DNA of 64,000 nt from Cordia subcordata (taxonomy: Eukaryota > Streptophyta > Magnoliopsida > Boraginales > Cordiaceae). The notes under the pieces were generated by a model. That model ran no database searches, had not been told where the DNA came from, and saw nothing but the letters and a program-made list of their open reading frames with translations. The DNA lies in contig JAPTOF010000015.1 of NCBI GenBank assembly GCA_028554755.1, forward strand, positions 8,866,001-8,930,000, given 5' to 3'. Shown here piece by piece: positions 44,991 through 56,010 of this stretch. Both the position numbers and the translations under genes were made by a program. Position 1 is the stretch's first letter; each line of letters opens with the position of its first letter.

Positions 44991-46100
44991 ATGACCATTG
45001 TTTCAGAAGGTGAAAAAACCAATCCATGTTCGAGCATTCCTTTAATATAGCGTAACACCCTCTTAGCAGCAATCAAATGAGACTGGAGTGGCATGCTCGT
45101 ATACTGGCTGATTGAGGTGACAGCAAATGCAATGTCCGACCTTGTCATGGTTAGGTACTGTAATGCACCCATCAGCTGCCCAAATTCTGTGGGATCACTA
45201 TGTCGTTTTTCATCATCAGCAATTAATTTTTCCATGGCAAGAGGTGTGGAAATAGGCTTGGCTCTGTCCATGCCATATTGCTGAAGTAACTAAATGGCAT
45301 ATTTTGTCTGGGTCACCGTAACCCCATCATCTGTTTTTGTCACCTCCATTCCAAGAAAAAATCGAAGTGGCCCAAGATCTTTCATTGTGAATTCTGAGGA
45401 CAATATGTTAGTGAAGTTTTCAATATGAGCCGAAGAATCACCTGTCACAATTATGTCATCAACATAAATTAAGAGAAGAATAATATGACCATCTACTTGC
45501 TACATGAACAGACTTGCATCATGGTGGCAATTTACAAACCCATTCTTTATCAAAAATGCACTAAAGCGTTGGTACAATGCTCGCTGGGCTTGTTTTAGAC
45601 CATACAAAGACTTTCTTAATTGACACACATGCATTGATTGGTGTTCATCAACAAATCCTGAAGGCTAGTGCATATATATTGTCTCTAATAACTTACCATG
45701 AAGAAAGGCATTTTTTTAGGTCCAGTTGACATAAACTCCAATTATGAGATAAGGCTAACACCAAGATTAAACAAATTGTAGTTGGATGAACTACAGGGCT
45801 GAAAGTTTCCCCATAATCTTCGCTAGGTTGTTGGGTGTAGCCCTTGGCGACTAATCTTGCCTTATAACGTTCCAAAAAGCCGTCTGAATTTTGTTTTACT
45901 TTATAAACCCACTTGCATCTGATGACATTCATGTTAGGTGTATTTGATACAAAAGTCCATCTATCATTTTTTAGAAGAGAGTTAAATTCATCTTCCATAG
46001 CCGCACGCCAGTTGGGATCTTTATTTACATGTGTAAAACTTGTGGGTTTAGTAGGCAATTGGGTAAGTGTGGATAAGAGAGCAACGGGAATGGGATGTTT
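44966..46100 (-). pseudogene. Copia-C reverse transcriptase (broken)
   Basis: 45693-46100: [62 protein letters not shown]. Then LLIYVDDIIVTG with an intact Asp pair near 45450, FTMKDLGPLRFFLGMEVTK near 45370, and 44966-45271 with RAKPISTPLA and FGQLMGALQYLTMTRSDIAFAV. Stops between pieces, for example near 45290 and 45665. Confidence 0.9.
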
Positions 46101-46860
46101 GGTGGCAAAGAGTACTTGCGGTTTATGAGTTCCATCCATTGTTCGAGTAATCATCTTGTGTTGACGTGTAGGAGGATTATTATGAGATATAGGTGGGTCT
46201 TTGAGTAATTGGGCAGATTTGGGTGAGTTTAGCGAGGTCGATATGAGCTTTGTGGAGGACTCTTGGGTAGTGGATTGAGAATAGGTAATGTTGGCCTGTT
46301 GAGTTAAGAAATGTATTTGATATGATGATTTGGTTAAAGGTGTTTGACATGTGTAAATAAGGAGACATTTGTGGAGGAGTTGCATCAGACGATATTGTCG
46401 AGCTGGACCAAATTTGCTGAAAGGTGTGAATTGGTAAAGGGTGTCATTTAAATGACTTTGAGAATAAAGATGCACCACTCTTATGCGACTAAGACATAGA
46501 ATAAAATTTCTCTTCATCGAATACCACGTCTTGAAATAAGAATTTTTCGAGTTTGCGGATTAAAGCACTTGTAACCTTTCTGATCAAAAGCATAACCCAA
46601 AAACATACATTGACTGCTCTTGAACTCTAATTTAGACTTGCCAAATGGACTTAAACAAGGGTAACAAAGTGCTCCAAATACCCTTAAGAAAGTATATCTG
46701 GTGCTTTCCCAAAGAAAATTTCATATGGTGATTTGAAATCCAATACTGATGAAGGAAGTCGATTAATTGTATAAACCACAGTTGAAAAAGCATGTGTCCA
46801 AAATTCTGAACTTTAGTCCACTATGAGCTAGCATAGTTAATCCAGTTTCCACAATATGAT
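46101..46860 (-). pseudogene. Copia-C integrase C-terminal part and linker, truncated
   Basis: From right to left: HIVETGLTMLAHSG at the break (46800-46860), FSTVVYTINRLPSSVL (near 46760), SPYEIFFGKAP (46700), KLEFKSSQCMFLGYAFDQKGYKC (46560-46640), then a Ser/Thr/Gln-rich linker (46100-46500) to RT. The catalytic core is missing because it lies on the other side of Athila. Confidence 0.88.
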
Positions 46861-48212
46861 TGATAAGTTCTAAATAAGTGTTTAATTTATATGTTAGATG
46901 CACTTGATTTTGGAATAGAATGCTCCTTAATCAATGTTTTTAATGTAATTTTGCATGATTGTGCTTAGGAAAAGAAGATGGATGCATTTCACATGGATAT
47001 AGAAGCTTTTTGGACGTGCTTGTAGCGGTCAAAGTTGACTCCGTTACGAGGAGAAATGCCATTAATTTGCTACGCGGGTTTGACCGACTTGACCAATATG
47101 GAAGATATTTTTTCTGGATTTTTGGAAGGAAATAGATTAAATATTAGAAGACTTTTTATTTTGTTAGAAATTATATTTAAGGCTTTTATCTTATTATTCA
47201 TTTTGGGCCGGGTTTCCATATGCAACAAAGGAAATAGGATAGGGTTTTTCTTATATATAGACCTCTTATATATGCACTTTGGAGGCAGACAACAGCAAAC
47301 TTTGTTTTCATTATTTGGGCGACATTCATGGACATGTTGTTCTAATTTTCTTTTTTAGCCGAGGATTAATCAAAATTTCAGTTAATCAAATTCGTGAGAT
47401 CTAAGTGTTTTTATTCCTTTCATTCTATTTTGATATTTGCGTATTTACTGCTTCAATAATTAATATTGATCTATAATTATTTAATTTTGCGCGCGATTAT
47501 TTAATTGCATGACAATAGGTAGCCAGTTAGATTAATTAAATTAATCTAAATATAGTGGTAATCAGGTTTCTTGTGTAATTACGCAATCTAAATGAGTAAT
47601 TACCGCGAGAGTACTGACTTTTAGAATCAGGTTTTTCTAGATTTTTATTACTGCTGTTAGACAGATTCTGCGGGCATCTCTGGGGATTAGAACATCTAAT
47701 AGGTAAGGCGATAGCGGGAAAAATCGTAAGAGATTTAAACTGTTATAAATTCTATAAGGAAATATGAGGTTATTAGGCCGAGCCGATAACTATAACTGAT
47801 TTATCAAAATAGTCGAAAGTATTTTTGCATCTATGATCGGATTTGTTAAACGAAATTGCGATAGCTCCGTAGGCTAGATTTCATTCTCATTAATTTTCTG
47901 TTTTTCCAGCCTTGCGTTGACTTAAAGTTGTGAATTTGAGTCACATTTATTTTTATTTATGTTTTTTATTTTCTGGCCAAATTGCGTGCTCACACAGTGC
48001 GACCAGTGGTCTAGACAGCTTTATTAATTTTATTTTTTCGTATTTAATTCCCCCCTTTTTTATTGCAACTTAGTTGATTAATATACTTGGTACAATTAGC
48101 ATAAAATACCTTCCCAATCCCCATGGATTCGACCCTGTTCTCATCACGTACTTTATTTAATTTTGCGAGGTAAGAATTGGAATATTATTTTTTGTGGTTT
48201 CGACGCCCATCA
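46861..48212 (+). repeat. Athila 5' LTR
   Basis: Starts TGATAAGTTCTAAATAAG exactly where the Copia-C frame stops and ends GTTTCGACGCCCATCA five bases before the PBS. 1352 bp. TATA box TTATATATAG at 47251-47260. Related to the solo LTR at 38492-39878. The open frame at 47035-47358 spans the TATA box and has no domain. Confidence 0.88.
47251..47260 (+). promoter_or_regulatory. TATA box of the Athila LTR
   Basis: TTATATATAG at about 390 bp into the LTR, followed by CTCTTATATATGC. Confidence 0.5.
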
Positions 48213-48217
48213 AATTT

Positions 48218-48234
48218 TGGCGCTGTTGCCGGGC
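48218..48234 (+). other. Athila primer-binding site (tRNA-Asp type)
   Basis: TGGCGCTGTTGCCGGGC, one transition from the usual TGGCGCCGTTGCCGGGG. Confidence 0.9.
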
Positions 48235-48264
48235 ATTGGTGTTGAATTTTTTTTTTTGCTTTTT

Positions 48265-49076
48265 ATGACCAGGTCAGATCGTACAGGTAAGTTGCAATTT
48301 GATCCTGAAATCGAAAAGACCGTAAGAGCTTGAAAAAAGAAGCAAAGTTGCGGAAACAACTCTAAAAGCAAGCCGAAGCTTTAAAAGTGGAGCGAACCAT
48401 CGAGTGAATCTGGAAACAACCAGACCTTGCGTGAACTGGTGACTGCCCCCTTAAATTAACAGCCCCTATGCATCAATTATCTTGCATTGAACTCAGATTT
48501 TGAACTAAATTCGGGTCTAGTGCGCCTTCTACCCATCTTCCGTGGAATAGAGAATGAGGGTCCACATAAGCATTTGAAGGAGTTTGATGTAGTTTGTTCC
48601 AGCATGAAACCACAAGGAGTGACGGAAGATCAAATTAAATTAAGGGCGTTTTCATTTTCATTGGCAGATACAGCAAAAGAATGGTTATTCTACCTTCCAT
48701 CCGGATCTATCACAACATGGGATGCAATGGCAAGATCTGTTTTTAACAAATTCTTCCCCGCTTCAAGGGCTGATGGTATTAGAAAGGAAATTTGTGCCAT
48801 TAAGTAGAAGGATTCAGAGCAACTATATGACTATTGGGAGAGATTTAAAAGACTTTGTGCGAGTTGTCCTCAACATGGGATTTCGGAGTAGTGTCTCATT
48901 CAATATTTTTATGAAGGGCTGCTCTCAAGAGAGAGAAAAATGGTGGATGCCGCAAGTGGGCGTGCTATCGTTGATAAAACACCACAACAGGCAAGAGATT
49001 TGATTTCTATCATTGCTGCAAATTCGTAGCAATTTGGAGCGAGATAAGAACCTTCATGAAGAGTTAACGAGGTAAG
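48265..49076 (+). pseudogene. Athila gag, first part (cut by Copia-D)
   Basis: The start codon at 48265 is followed by MTRSDRTGKLQFDPEIEKT. After a stop the capsid domain is open at 48487-48807: RLLPIFRGIENEGPHKHLKEF, QIKLRAFSFSLADTAKEWLFYLPSGSITTWDAMARSVFNKFFP. Further readable pieces run to the insertion at 49076, inside a VNEVS-type motif. In relatives this protein forms the particle shell. Confidence 0.88.
49072..49076. repeat. Target-site duplication GTAAG, left
   Basis: Matches 57875-57879. Confidence 0.92.
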
Positions 49077-50483
49077 TGTAGGATCGATAATATTACATGT
49101 GATCTATCCTAGTCCATATTTTCAAAAATACTACCAAGAAAACATACTAAGTAAATAAAATGACCACATAACACACACAAGAACATACTTAAGAACATAT
49201 GGAACATAACTAGTATTTGCAAAATATGTAAAGCTAACCTCTTGAAGTGTGGGGCCTTTGATGAAGCTAAAACCATCATGAGCTTTGTTCCCACTCCCAA
49301 ACAAGGCCACCAAAAAATTTTACTATAAGGGTGTCACAATATGCAACTCCCTAGTCTTCTTCCCTATAGTTAAAGAGACTTTTCTTGATAGAATAGCCTC
49401 TTGGCCCAATAAGGCTATTACGATAATATGGAATTTGCTCTTTCAAGAATACTCTCTCAAAGTCATTTCAACTAGGGAAGGGACCAAGAAGACACAATTA
49501 ACCTTGGCTTCCAGAAATAAGCCCGATCTAGGTGACATAATAATTATTTTTAACTCCTATCTATTCCATCATAAGATCAAAGTTGCATTCCAAGAATAAT
49601 TGCTATTACCCAAAATCTTATCACAAAAGAATGTGAACATTGTTTTTGACCTACTAAATAACCGATCAAAATGCCTCTATACGTGTACCCACAACTAAGG
49701 CCGGTCCTTTGGCCTATATACTATCACCTCCTTAGTTGCATCTTTTCTTTTTGGGTCTTTTGTCCGATTGCAAACCATCTTTGGTCATGGAATCTCTTGA
49801 TCTCAGGAGCGACCCTCAAGCCATATGACCGATACACCCATAAAGGTAGTATCACAAAATCTAAATTCTGATGATAAATTGGACAATCCCAAAAGGGGCA
49901 TATAGATTCCACATTGCATATGCATGTTCCAATTAATTAGAACTTAGCACTCAATGCACAAGGCTGTTGATCCTGATAAATCAAAGTACCAAACCCTAAC
50001 TTTATTAGTTCATCCACATATGCTCAAGATTAAGAGCAATGATCATTTAGTAACAGTGAGTATCTTGTTTTCTTTCTTTGATAGTACGTCTCTAGAAAAC
50101 ATACTCACAATGGTCCTGTCAAATGCGTGACACGCGTACTATTGAGACAAATCCAAAAAGTCCTCTAATGACCTAGGTAGATCACCCTCAACGAGAAGAC
50201 TTGCTCAATATAACCTTATCTTGGTAGAGTGCCCAACATTACCATTCGATTATGAGCTCAATTTATGACGTGACTAAATCTAGACTTGGACCTACTGTAC
50301 ACCCAGCCTCACTGTACACCTAAGTCATTAGTTCAAGTCAAGGGACCTTTATACATACATCAATAAAACACACCAGAGATACTATGTAAGGAACTCATAA
50401 TGCCATCTAACGAAATGATTATCCATTGTTTAACATCCAAAATGTTATATACAAGTGACCTTTAGGGCGTACTAATCCTAACA
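49077..50483 (-). repeat. Copia-D 3' LTR (left), with 450-bp deficit
   Basis: Homologous to 56011-57874 but lacks about 430 bp that lie at about 56331-56763 in the partner, plus small indels. The join reads AGAATAGCCT then CTTGGCCCAATAAGGC. By eye, roughly 6-7 percent of bases differ in the first 330 bp. Confidence 0.93.
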
Positions 50484-50500
50484 ATCTCCCACTTGCACTA
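50484..50500 (-). other. Copia-D polypurine tract
   Basis: The minus strand reads TAGTGCAAGTGGGAGAT immediately before the LTR start. Confidence 0.8.
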
Positions 50501-51040
50501 AAGATCACTTCTGCACAACCTAATTTCCATAGACTGCAAATGTGTGGTAAACATTTTCTCTAGAAAAGTCTTTGTAAATGGGACTGTCAGGTTTTCCGCT
50601 GAAGCTATCTTTTCAACTACAAGATCTCCTCTCTGGATAAACTCATGGATCAAATGATATTTTCGTTCAATGTGTTTACCCTTTTTGTGATTCTTGGGTT
50701 TCTTTCATTGTGAAACAGCACCGCTATTGTCGTAATACAACGTTATTGGTCTGTGAACTGCCAACACAACCTCTAGGTCTAAAAGGAACTTTCTTAGCCA
50801 TACTGGCTCTTTCGCAGCCTCAGACGCTGCTACATACTAGGCCTCCATGGTAGAGTCAGCAATATAATTTTGCTTCACACTTCTCCATGAAATAGCTCTT
50901 TTTGACAGAGTGAAAACATATCCAGAAGTAGACTTCCTGGAATCTCTGTTGGGCTGAAAATCAGAGTCTGTATAGGCTAATGGCGGTAGATCATCTACAC
51001 GGTATTCCAGCCCATAATCCTTAGTCCCTTACAGGAACTT
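50501..51040 (-). pseudogene. Copia-D RNase H (decayed)
   Basis: Readable in broken frames: PLAYTDSDFQPNRDSRKSTSG and FTLSKRAISWRSVKQN near 50880-50990, STMEA..YVAASEAAKE near 50830, LYYDNSGAV near 50730, KHIERKYHLIHEFI near 50650, and FTKTFLEKMFTTHL near 50560. A stop sits inside the EAEY block. Confidence 0.85.
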
Positions 51041-52080
51041 GAATATATGCTTAACCGCGACCCAATTTGCTGGTCTAGGGTTTGACTGATATCTACTAAC
51101 CATGCCAACAGTAAAGCAGATATCTGGCCTAGTACATAACATGGCATACATGAGGCTTCCAACCGTCGAGGCATAAGGAACTCGTTTCATGCTCTCTATC
51201 TTATCAGGTGTTTTAGGACATTGATCTCGAGATAGATAAACTCTATGTCTAGAAGCTAATAAGGCCTTCTTAGAGTTTTGCATGTTAAACCTGACCAATA
51301 TCTTCTTAATAAATGAAGCTTGAGATAGGGCTAGCCTTCTATTCTTACAATCTCGCATAAGCTTGATGCCTAGAACATAACTAGCTTCTCCTAAATCCTT
51401 CATTTGAAATTGAGTAGAAAGCCAAACCTTGATAGATGATGACATCCCCACATCATTTCCAATAAGTAGGATATCATCCACATACAGAACCAAAAAAGCT
51501 ATAGCATTTCTATTATGCCTCTTATACACTCAAGGTTCATTAATATCTTGATCAAAACTATAAGATTTAATTGCACGATCAAATTTGATGTTCCATGCTT
51601 TAGATATCTACTTTAATCCATAAATGGACTTTTTTAACTTACAAACCATATGTTCCTAGCCTTTGGCAACATATCCATCTGGTTGTGTCATGTAAATGGT
51701 CTCGTCAAGCGCTCCATTAAGAAAAGCTGTCTTGACTTCTATTTGCCATATCTCGCAGTCATAATGACATGCGATGACAAGAAGTATCCTGATGGATTTA
51801 AGCATGTCTCCTGGTGGGAAAGTTTCCTCATACTCGATCCCTTCTTTTTGAGTATAACCTTTCGCCACCAACCTAGCTTTAAAGGTTTCAACTTTTCCAT
51901 CAATTCCTCTTTTCCTCTTGTAGACCTATTTGCACCCTATAGGTTTTACCCCTTCAGGTGCAATTACAAGATCCTAAACTTTGTTGGAATACATAGATTC
52001 TAACTTTAACTCCATTGCCTTATGCCATTGGTCGGCATCTATGTTAGAAACTGCTTCATCATAACTTGTGGGATCCACCA
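51029..52080 (-). pseudogene. Copia-D reverse transcriptase (broken)
   Basis: 51656-51871: MVAKGYTQKEGIEYEETFPPG and WQIEVKTAFLNGALDETIYMTQPDG. 51029-51529: AIAFLVLYVDDILLIGNDVG (catalytic Asp pair intact), FQMKDLGEASYVLGIKLMRD, and RVPYASTVGSLMYAMLCTRPDICFTVGMVSRYQSNP. Separated by several stops near 51530-51650. Upstream, VYKRKRGIDGKVETFKARL is readable near 51890-51940. Confidence 0.92.
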
Positions 52081-52099
52081 CCCAATCCTCTGAAGAAGT

Positions 52100-53118
52100 C
52101 TAGAAAGACTCTTCATAGTATCTATCAGGAGGCCTGGATATCCTTCCACTACAACGTGGCTCTGATATATTAGGTGTAATATGCTGCTCCTTTTCATTTA
52201 CAATTACCACAGGTGTCACTGGAGATTCTTGTGAAATCTCTTCTAGAACAACTTCAGAATCTGGTGTTTTCTGGATCATTTCACCATTCTTTAAGTATCT
52301 AGCATGGGTGCTTATAAACACCTTTTGCTCCTTAGAATTATAAAAGATCCCACCTCTAGTTCCCTTAGGATACCCAATAAAATAGCACTACTCGGATCTT
52401 GGTCCCAACTTTGAAGCATTACTATTAAGTAAATAAGCTGGACAACCCCAAATGTGGAAATGGTTTAAACTAGGCTTACACCCAGTCCACATTTCTTATG
52501 GTGTCCTAGGTACTGATTTAGATGGTACCAAGTTCAAGATGTATGCTATTTTTTCAAGGGCATACCCTTAAAAAGATAAAGATAATGATGCATGACTCAT
52601 CATTGACTAACCATATCTAATAGGGTGCGATTCTTCTCTCTATTACTACATTTAATTGAGACACAATGCCTTCTTGTGTAAGATAGTCTCTAAACTCGCC
52701 CACGAGGTTTTTGCCACCTCGATCACCGAAGGGCTTTGATACGTTTACCTAATTTCGGCTCCGCTTCAGCCTTGAACTCTTTGAATTTCTCAAAGGATTC
52801 AGACTTGCGTTTTATCAGATATACATATCCATACCTAGAGTAATCATCAGTAAAGGTAATGAAATACTCAAAACCTCTTCGTGCTGGTTTGCTCATAAGA
52901 CCACACACATCGGTATGAACCAATTCTAATACTTCTTTGGCCCTTTCTCCTCCAGAAGAAAATGGCCATTTGGTCATCTTTCTTTTGAGGCAAGATTCAC
53001 ATGGAGGTAGATCTTCGAGATCTAATGATCTAAGATACCCATTCTCGACTAATCTCTGAATTCGCTTTAGACTAATGTGTCCTAAGCGTAGATGCCAAAG
53101 ATAAGTATCATTGGTCAA
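52100..53118 (-). pseudogene. Copia-D integrase (broken, catalytic Glu region deleted)
   Basis: 52723-53118: YLWHLRLGHISLKRIQRLVENG with CESCLKRK gives an intact HHCC; then VHTDVCGLMSKPARRGFEYFITFTDDYSRYGYVYL and the start of the RSDRGG block. After that, the piece that normally reads TPQQNGVAERRNRTLL is shortened to about VVIERRI near 52640-52660, so part of the core is missing. The C-terminal part (ALEKIAYILNLVPSKSV and the FIGYPKGTRGG block) is readable at about 52340-52580. 52100-52321 is a variable linker ending RCSGRISRPPDRYY. Confidence 0.88.
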
Positions 53119-53625
53119 AGAAACCTTTCTTTTTCGGGAATTAGTTCATTCTATATTATGCAGTGAATTTGTAATCAGTTTCATTTAGAACAAGTTATCA
53201 TGCATGCTACTGGAACAGATAATATTTCCATCTCTACTGATATCAACACCAGAATGGAAATTAATGCAAAAATCGTCTAATATTAATTGCGAAATAGAGA
53301 TAAGGTTTTTACATACATTAGGAACATAATAAACATTGTTAAAAAGTAACTTCTTATTACATGGAAAATTTAAGCACATTCCTCCCGCTGCAGCAGCCCA
53401 TACTTTTGCTCCGTTACCCATCCTAAGAGCAAATTCCCCTTTAGCTATTTCCTTCATTTCTTGAAACCAATGTACATAATTGCAAATATGGTTAGTGACT
53501 CCAGAGTCTACAATCCAAGAATCAGTAGAATCAACCACTAAACAAGTTTCAATGTAGAACAAAAGAAGTGTACCTATCTGGCCTTGTGCCAGGTACTTCG
53601 GGTAATCGCTTTTCCAGTGCCCTTT
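53119..53625 (-). pseudogene. Copia-D protease (mostly open)
   Basis: 53185-53562: TDSWIVDSGVTNHICNY contains the catalytic D-S-G intact, then FALRMGNGAKVWAAAAGG, NNVYYVPNVCKNLISISQLILD and a C-terminal FHSGVDISRDG. A complete domain in one frame. Confidence 0.88.
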
Positions 53626-54395
53626 CTAGCCACACTTAAAGCATTTGCCCTTGGGCTTTTCATCTGTTAATTGTTTGAGCTGTTCGCCATTTTTCTTCTT
53701 TTTCCCTCGACCACGTTTTTTCTTCCCCTTTCCTTTGAACTTTTTCCCTTTCGAGTTAAGTCCAGAAGTGGATGCTTGAGCTATGTTTACGTGGCCCTTA
53801 TTTTTCATTATGGCTTCTGCAGCTAGGAGCTCTTTCATTAATTCTGTCATATCCATGTTCATCTTGCCCATATTATAATTAAGCTTGGACTGGGTGTAAG
53901 ACGGTGGTAGAGTCTCCAAAATCATGTCTACCTTTGACTATTCATCTATGTTTGCCCCCCGGATCTCGACAGCATTGAAGTAATCCATCATTTTGAGGAT
54001 ATGCTCTCTGACAGATGCTCCTTCTACGATCCTTTGATTTATAATTTCTCTAAGAGAATCTTGCTTGCGGGCCTACTCTTGTCGGCAAACACACGAGATA
54101 GTGAGGTCATGATTTCTTTTACAGTTTCCATATGGTGATGCTTGCTCTGCAAAATATCTAACATAGCAGTCATCACATAGCACTTAGCCATACTATTGGC
54201 CTTTTGCCATTTTGCCTCAGCATCTTTTTGGGCTTCAGAAGAGTTTGCCCTCACAATAGGACAAGAAGTTTTTAGGACATCCTTGTTCTCTTCTGCGGTG
54301 AGTACTATACCCAAGTTTTGTTCCCACTCCACAAAATTCAGTCCAATGAGCTTGTGCTCTTTGAGAATTGTAGCTAGTGGACTGAACGAAGACAT
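53626..54395 (-). pseudogene. Copia-D gag (broken)
   Basis: 54039-54395 starts MSSFSPLATILKEHKLIGLNF and VEWEQNLGIVLTAEENKDVL, the usual N-terminus of this copia gag type, with WQKANSMAKCYVMTAMLDILQ. After a short shift (54000-54040), 53626-53925 continues with LETLPPSYTQSKLNYNMGK, a lysine/glycine-rich basic stretch and the first half of the knuckle (KGKCFKCG); the second half follows after a stop. Confidence 0.9.
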
Positions 54396-55996
54396 TTTTC
54401 TGGATATACAACAATATAATCATAATTATTTTATAAGTATGGAATTGATGCATGTATAATATGTATGCTATCTTTGGAAATAAAACATACAAGTACTTTC
54501 ACATCATTTGCCTTTGAGTAGATTAACCCTTAAACTACTCGATGTAACGTGTCTCAACGTCCTCACAAGAACTGCACCAATGGGATGGCCGAACTTATGA
54601 ACGTTAAGTTAAACGCCACCGCTTATTTGAATTGACAATTATCTGAATATGACCCAATTGAATAATTCAATCACTGTTTTGTTTGGCTTCTTAAATCTAG
54701 TAATGAACTCTATTGATGGGATAGCCGAACCTACCATTAAGTTGAGTGTATACCCATTCCTTATGTTCATTCGTCATAACATTCTTGATTTAACCCCTCC
54801 GATAGGGTGGCGACTTTAATCAATGTTGTGTGAGGCGATCTTTAGTGAAGAATTCCACTGATAGGATGGCCAAACTCACTAACAGCCTTTTGGAATAAAC
54901 ATTTTAAATTCACCTTACTAAATCTTGATGAAGCGTCACCCTCCGATGGGGAAGTTAATGACATTTACTATTAGCGTGAATCAGATACGAAAAGCCGTGA
55001 GGTATTTCCAGTCCTCTCTCCCACTCAATATTTTAACATAAGGGTTTTCTCTATTTTTGGTATTCTTGCCTTTTGTTTTAGATCTAAACATACTTTGGAT
55101 TTGCGAAACACTTTGGTTTTTGCGAATGCCTTTTATATTACTAAAATATTGCAATACCATAATAGATTATTTAACTAAATATGGGTGTATGGACCCTTAG
55201 GTTGTCATATTGTAAATCTCAAGTTAAGTTTTTCATTTTTGTCATAAGATTGCATGGCATCTTTAGACATAAGTGATTACAATTATCTTGTCTAAGCCAA
55301 TCTTATTTAAATGAACTTAACTATCTTTGAGAAATTAACACATAGGATTGACCAATTTTAAAAACCTAATGAGTAGGCATATTTCTAGGTGGTAATCATG
55401 TTTATACTTATGCAAATATGTTAAAACATACATCAATTCATTATAAACATCCACCAAAAAATGTTAGAATCCCTCTTTGATGGTTCCTGTAATCTTCAAT
55501 TCAAAAAGCATAAAATAGCAATCTTTGTTGCAATTTCTACCAGAGCCGGTCAACCACAAAGGAGGAGCCGATCGATTGACCGAGACATATTTGCTCACGC
55601 TCACGTATGCTATTTTTCCTTGCTTCTCTCCTTCATCTCTTGAAGATTACAACAATAATGTATTTTTGCTATTGCTAATACAAGCTTACCATCATAAAAG
55701 AAACATTACAAGGATATCAAAACATCCTATGCTTCTTTTAAATGAAGCTACAAGCAATAACCATAAAGATCTATACATGAAATCGCCTATGGCCAAGCTT
55801 TGTTGACTGTACATGAAACTCTATCTTGCACACATATGAACCGTCAAAGGGATTTTATATCAACTGTACATACAAGCATAAAACCACAAGTATACACAAC
55901 ATAACATTTCTTAATCTTGCCACTCACAAGATGACTAACATAGTAATGCAAATACAACTTTCTTGTATAGTCTAAGCATGTTGTGTGTGAGCCTAA
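54396..55996 (-). other. Copia-D leader
   Basis: 1.6 kb between PBS and gag. No domain. Near 54540-54970 the phrase GATGGGATGGCC or similar recurs (54587, 54716, 54801, 54862, 54944), giving a loose repeat of about 60-140 bp spacing. The open frames in it are spurious. Confidence 0.7.
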
Positions 55997-56008
55997 GCTC
56001 TGATACCA
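55997..56008 (-). other. Copia-D primer-binding site (initiator tRNA-Met)
   Basis: The minus strand reads TGGTATCAGAGC, two bases after the end of the 5' LTR. Confidence 0.95.
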
Positions 56009-56010
56009 AT

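Larger units (their letters stand above)
44322..46860 (-). mobile_element. Copia-C: 3' half of a Ty1/copia element, cut by Athila
   Basis: Minus strand: 3' LTR (44322-44500), PPT, RNase H, RT and the second half of integrase. It breaks off at 46860 inside the integrase motif RHIVETG, where the Athila LTR begins. The 5' half must lie beyond the right end of Athila, outside the window. It is inserted into LINE-C. Confidence 0.9.

Noticed and set aside
47035..47358. 107-codon open frame in the Athila LTR
   Set aside because: It overlaps the TATA box of the LTR and has no domain.
54396..55900. Host gene between the Copia-D gag and its LTR
   Set aside because: No coding signal; position and PBS show it is the leader of the element.
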